Shown here: piece by piece, positions 62,052 through 64,000 of the stretch
Layout: every line of letters starts with the position of its first letter
How positions within the stretch are numbered: the stretch's first letter is position 1
From: Salvelinus alpinus
Lineage: Eukaryota; Chordata; Actinopteri; Salmoniformes; Salmonidae
Reading direction: 5' to 3'
Length of the DNA stretch: 64,000 nt
Assembly (NCBI RefSeq): GCF_045679555.1
Contig: NC_092091.1
Coordinates: forward strand, 17,948,072-18,012,071
Position numbers and translations under genes: made by a program
The notes under the pieces: generated by a model
The model's input: only the letters and a program-made list of their open reading frames with translations
Told to the model about the DNA's origin: nothing
Database searches by the model: none

Positions 62052-62578
62052 TGTAACGGTCCTGACCTGTTTTATGTTGTTTTTGTATGTGTTTAGGTCA
62101 GGGCATGTGTTTTGGGTGGGCAGTCTATGTTATCTGTTTCTATCTGTTTCTATGTTATCTGTTTCTGTTTCTATGTTGGTTGTGGTTGCCTGGTATGGCT
62201 CTTAATTAGAGGCAGGTGTTTTGCGTTCTCCTCTAATTAAGAGTCATATTTAGGTAGGGTGTTCTCACTGTTTGTTTGTGGGTGATTGTCTTCCGTATCT
62301 GTGTTATGTCTTGCACCATACGGGACTGTTCGGTTGTTCGTGTCGTTTCGATGTAGTCTGTTCCTGTCCGTAAGTGTTACGTTTAATTATGTAAGTTTAT
62401 GTTCAGGTTTCGTCTACTTCGTTTTCTTGTTTTGTATTTTTGAAGGTGTTTTGTTTTTCCGTGTTGCCATCGTCGTATTGAAATAAAGAGATGGCCTATT
62501 TCCCTACTGCTGCATTTTGGTCTGATGATCCTTCTCTCCTCTCCTCGTCCGAGGATGAGGAGAGAGACAGCCCTTACA
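62052..62578 (+). mobile_element. LTR-like segment (tentative)
   Basis: The segment begins 'tgtaacggtcctgacctg' and ends 'cagcccttaca' (TG...CA). It carries AATAAA at 62482-62487 and contains an inverted pair, 'ctcttaattagaggcag' and 'ctcctctaattaagag' (about 62199-62246). This pattern suits an LTR with a polyadenylation signal. Against it, the open frame starting at 62491 crosses the proposed right boundary and no primer-binding site is evident after 62578. No second LTR is in the window. Confidence 0.35.
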
Positions 62579-64000
62579 GAATCACCCACCAAACTAGGAC
62601 CAAGCGGCAAGGGAGTGCTCAACAGAGCAATAAGGACTCCTGGACTTGGGAGGAGATCCTGGACGGTAGAGGACCTTGGGCTCAGCCAGGGGAATATCGC
62701 CGTCCCAAGGAGGAGTTGGAAGCAGCGAAGGCTGAGAGGCGCTGGTATGAGGAGGCAGCGCGGCGACGCGGTTGGGAGCCCGTGAGTCAGACCCAAAAAT
62801 TTCTTGGGGGGGGGCACACGAGGAGTGTGGCAAAGCCGGGTAGGATACCCGAGCCAACTCCCCGTGCTTACCGTGGAGGTAGAAGGCGTCGTACTGGTAA
62901 GACACCGTGTTATGCGGTAAAGCGCACGGTGTCCCCAGTACGCGTGCTTAGCCCAGTGCGGGCTATTCCACCTTGCCGCACTGGGAGGGCTAGGTTGGGC
63001 ATCGAGCCGGATGTCATGAAGCCGGCCCAACGTATCTGGCCTCCAGTACGTCTCCTCGGGCCGGCGTACATGGCACCAGCCTTACAGGTGGTGTCCCCGG
63101 TTCGCCTGCATAGCCCAGTGCGGGCTATTCCACCTCGCCGCACTGGCAGGGCTACGGGGACCATTCAACCTGGTAAGGTTGGGGAGGCTCGGTGCTCAAG
63201 AGCACGTGTCCTCCTTCACGGTCCGGTATACCCGGTGCCACCTCCATGTACCAGTCCTCCGGTGGCAGCCCCCCGTACCAGGCTGTCTCTCCGGGTTCTC
63301 TCTCCAGCTGTTTCCTCCTCTCCAGCGCAGCCAGTGCCTATACCACGCACCAGGCTGTCTCTCCTTCTCCTCCCTACAGAGCCGTCCTGCCATGACCAGC
63401 CAGAGCCGTCCTGCCATGACCAGCCAGAGCCGTCCTGCCATGACCAGCCAGAGCCGTCCTGCCATGACCAGCCAGAGCCGTCCTGCCAGGACCTGCCAGA
63501 GCCGTCCAGCCAGGACCTGCCAGAGCCGTCCAGCCAGGGCCTGCCGGAGCCGACCAGCCAGGACCTGCCGGAGCCGTCCAGCCGGGACCTGCCGGAGCCG
63601 TCCAGCCGGGACCTGCCAGAGCCGTCCAGCCGGGACCTGCCAGAGCCGTCCAGCCGGGACCTGCCAGAGCCGTCCAGCCGGGACCTGCCAGAGCCGTCCA
63701 GCCGGGACCTGCCAGAGCCGTCCAGCCGGGACCTGCCAGAGTCCCTCAGCCGGGACCTGCCAGAGTCCCTCAGCCGGGACCTGCCAGAGTCCCTCAGCCG
63801 GGACCTGCCAGAGTCCCTCAGCCGGGACCTGCCAGAGTCCCTCAGCCGGGACCTGCCAGAGTCCCTCAGCCGGGACCTGCCAGAGTCCCTCAGCCGGGAC
63901 CTGCCAGAGTCCCTCAGCCGGGATCTGCCAGAGTCCCTCAGCCGGGATCTGCCAGAGTATCTCAGCCGGGACCTGCCCCTTGTCCCGGTGCTGCCCCTTA
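62491..64000 (+). CDS. Open frame with octapeptide repeats, truncated at window edge
   Basis: From ATG 62491 the frame runs 503 codons to the window end without a stop. The start is '[20 protein letters not shown]' followed by an acidic patch ('EDEERDS'). An Arg/Lys/Glu-rich helical stretch follows ('[20 protein letters not shown]', '[20 protein letters not shown]'). A Pro/Arg-rich region contains two related modules ('[20 protein letters not shown]' and '[20 protein letters not shown]', about 62935 and 63096). From about 63379 it is a 24-bp tandem repeat giving 'SCHDQPEP', then '[16 protein letters not shown]', then 'SLSRDLPE'. I recognise closely similar text as a sequence repeated in salmonid genomes and often annotated as a proline-rich hypothetical protein, so a retroelement-type origin is likely. 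Function unknown. Confidence 0.55.
   Translation, partial: MAYFPTAAFWSDDPSLLSSSEDEERDSPYRITHQTRTKRQGSAQQSNKDSWTWEEILDGRGPWAQPGEYRRPKEELEAAKAERRWYEEAARRRGWEPVSQTQKFLGGGHTRSVAKPGRIPEPTPRAYRGGRRRRTGKTPCYAVKRTVSPVRVLSPVRAIPPCRTGRARLGIEPDVMKPAQRIWPPVRLLGPAYMAPALQVVSPVRLHSPVRAIPPRRTGRATGTIQPGKVGEARCSRARVLLHGPVYPVPPPCTSPPVAAPRTRLSLRVLSPAVSSSPAQPVPIPRTRLSLLLLPTEPSCHDQPEPSCHDQPEPSCHDQPEPSCHDQPEPSCQDLPEPSSQDLPEPSSQGLPEPTSQDLPEPSSRDLPEPSSRDLPEPSSRDLPEPSSRDLPEPSSRDLPEPSSRDLPEPSSRDLPESLSRDLPESLSRDLPESLSRDLPESLSRDLPESLSRDLPESLSRDLPESLSRDLPESLSRDLPESLSRDLPEYLSRDLPLVPVLPL
63379..63975. repeat. 24-bp in-frame minisatellite, about 25 units
   Basis: The units change progressively: 'gagccgtcctgccatgacca' 'gcca', then 'gagccgtccagccgggacct' 'gcca', then 'gagtccctcagccgggacct' 'gcca'. 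The repeat length is a multiple of three, so expansion keeps the reading frame. The rightmost block is the most uniform. Confidence 0.95.

Noticed and set aside
62383-63030. 215-codon minus-strand frame
   Set aside because: It is the complement of the longer, better structured + frame starting at 62491.

Overview
The window is vertebrate nuclear DNA, almost certainly from a salmonid fish. The evidence is a set of spliced vertebrate genes embedded in dense Tc1/mariner elements (including a Sleeping Beauty-type relative), L2/Rex1-like LINEs, tRNA-derived SINEs whose 3' tails match the salmonid type, and very long dinucleotide and tetranucleotide microsatellites. No prokaryotic gene, CRISPR array or phage is present. 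Most long open frames are transposon remnants or products of tandem repeats.

Host genes, left to right. (1) The last two coding exons of ppara (PPAR alpha ligand-binding domain) lie at 9540-9996 and 10206-10450, + strand; the DNA-binding exons lie outside the window. (2) A decayed but still intron-bearing copy of yars2 (mitochondrial tyrosyl-tRNA synthetase) lies at about 19910-26770, + strand. It has several frameshifts and both class I catalytic signatures are damaged, so it is probably a duplicate that lost function. (3) A complete cdkn1b (p27Kip1) gene is spliced from 28426-28876 and 29317-29446, with a 3' UTR exon from 30316 to about 31715, + strand. Its 3' UTR keeps the tetrapod layout of two miR-221/222 seed matches around a Pumilio element. 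(4) A probable 58-codon terminal exon of an unidentified gene lies on the - strand at 48431-48607. (5) An open frame starting at 62491 runs off the right edge at 64000 without a stop. It ends in about 25 copies of a 24-bp (8-residue) repeat and probably belongs to a dispersed repeat family.

Repeat landscape. 1-8.4 kb: nested LINEs, Tc1 remnants and MITEs upstream of the ppara exons. 10.4-14.7 kb: ppara 3' region with a hairpin MITE and a long TC tract. 14.7-19.4 kb: a Sleeping Beauty-type Tc1 element split by two LINE insertions. 21.2-26.6 kb: the yars2 relic filled with 64-bp and 31-bp minisatellites, SINEs and a Tc1 copy. 33.5-39.7 kb: minisatellites, a 720-bp TAG-type tract, a hAT MITE with an 8-bp target duplication, and CA repeats. 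40.0-44.5 kb: one minisatellite interrupted by a LINE and two Tc1 elements. 45.6-53.4 kb: further Tc1 copies and a 1.5-kb dispersed repeat with an internal duplication. 53.5-54.6 kb: a telomere-like 65-bp minisatellite. 56-61 kb: long AG, CA and TGTC arrays.

The genes are independent loci rather than a pathway. I see no convincing new multi-gene system. The items most worth a second look are the repeat-ended open frame at 62.5-64 kb, the yars2 relic, the p27 cyclin-docking change and 3' UTR, the unidentified terminal exon at 48.4 kb, and the duplicated-monomer repeat at 50.6-52.1 kb. All family assignments were made by reading translations and from memory of the families. No database search was run.
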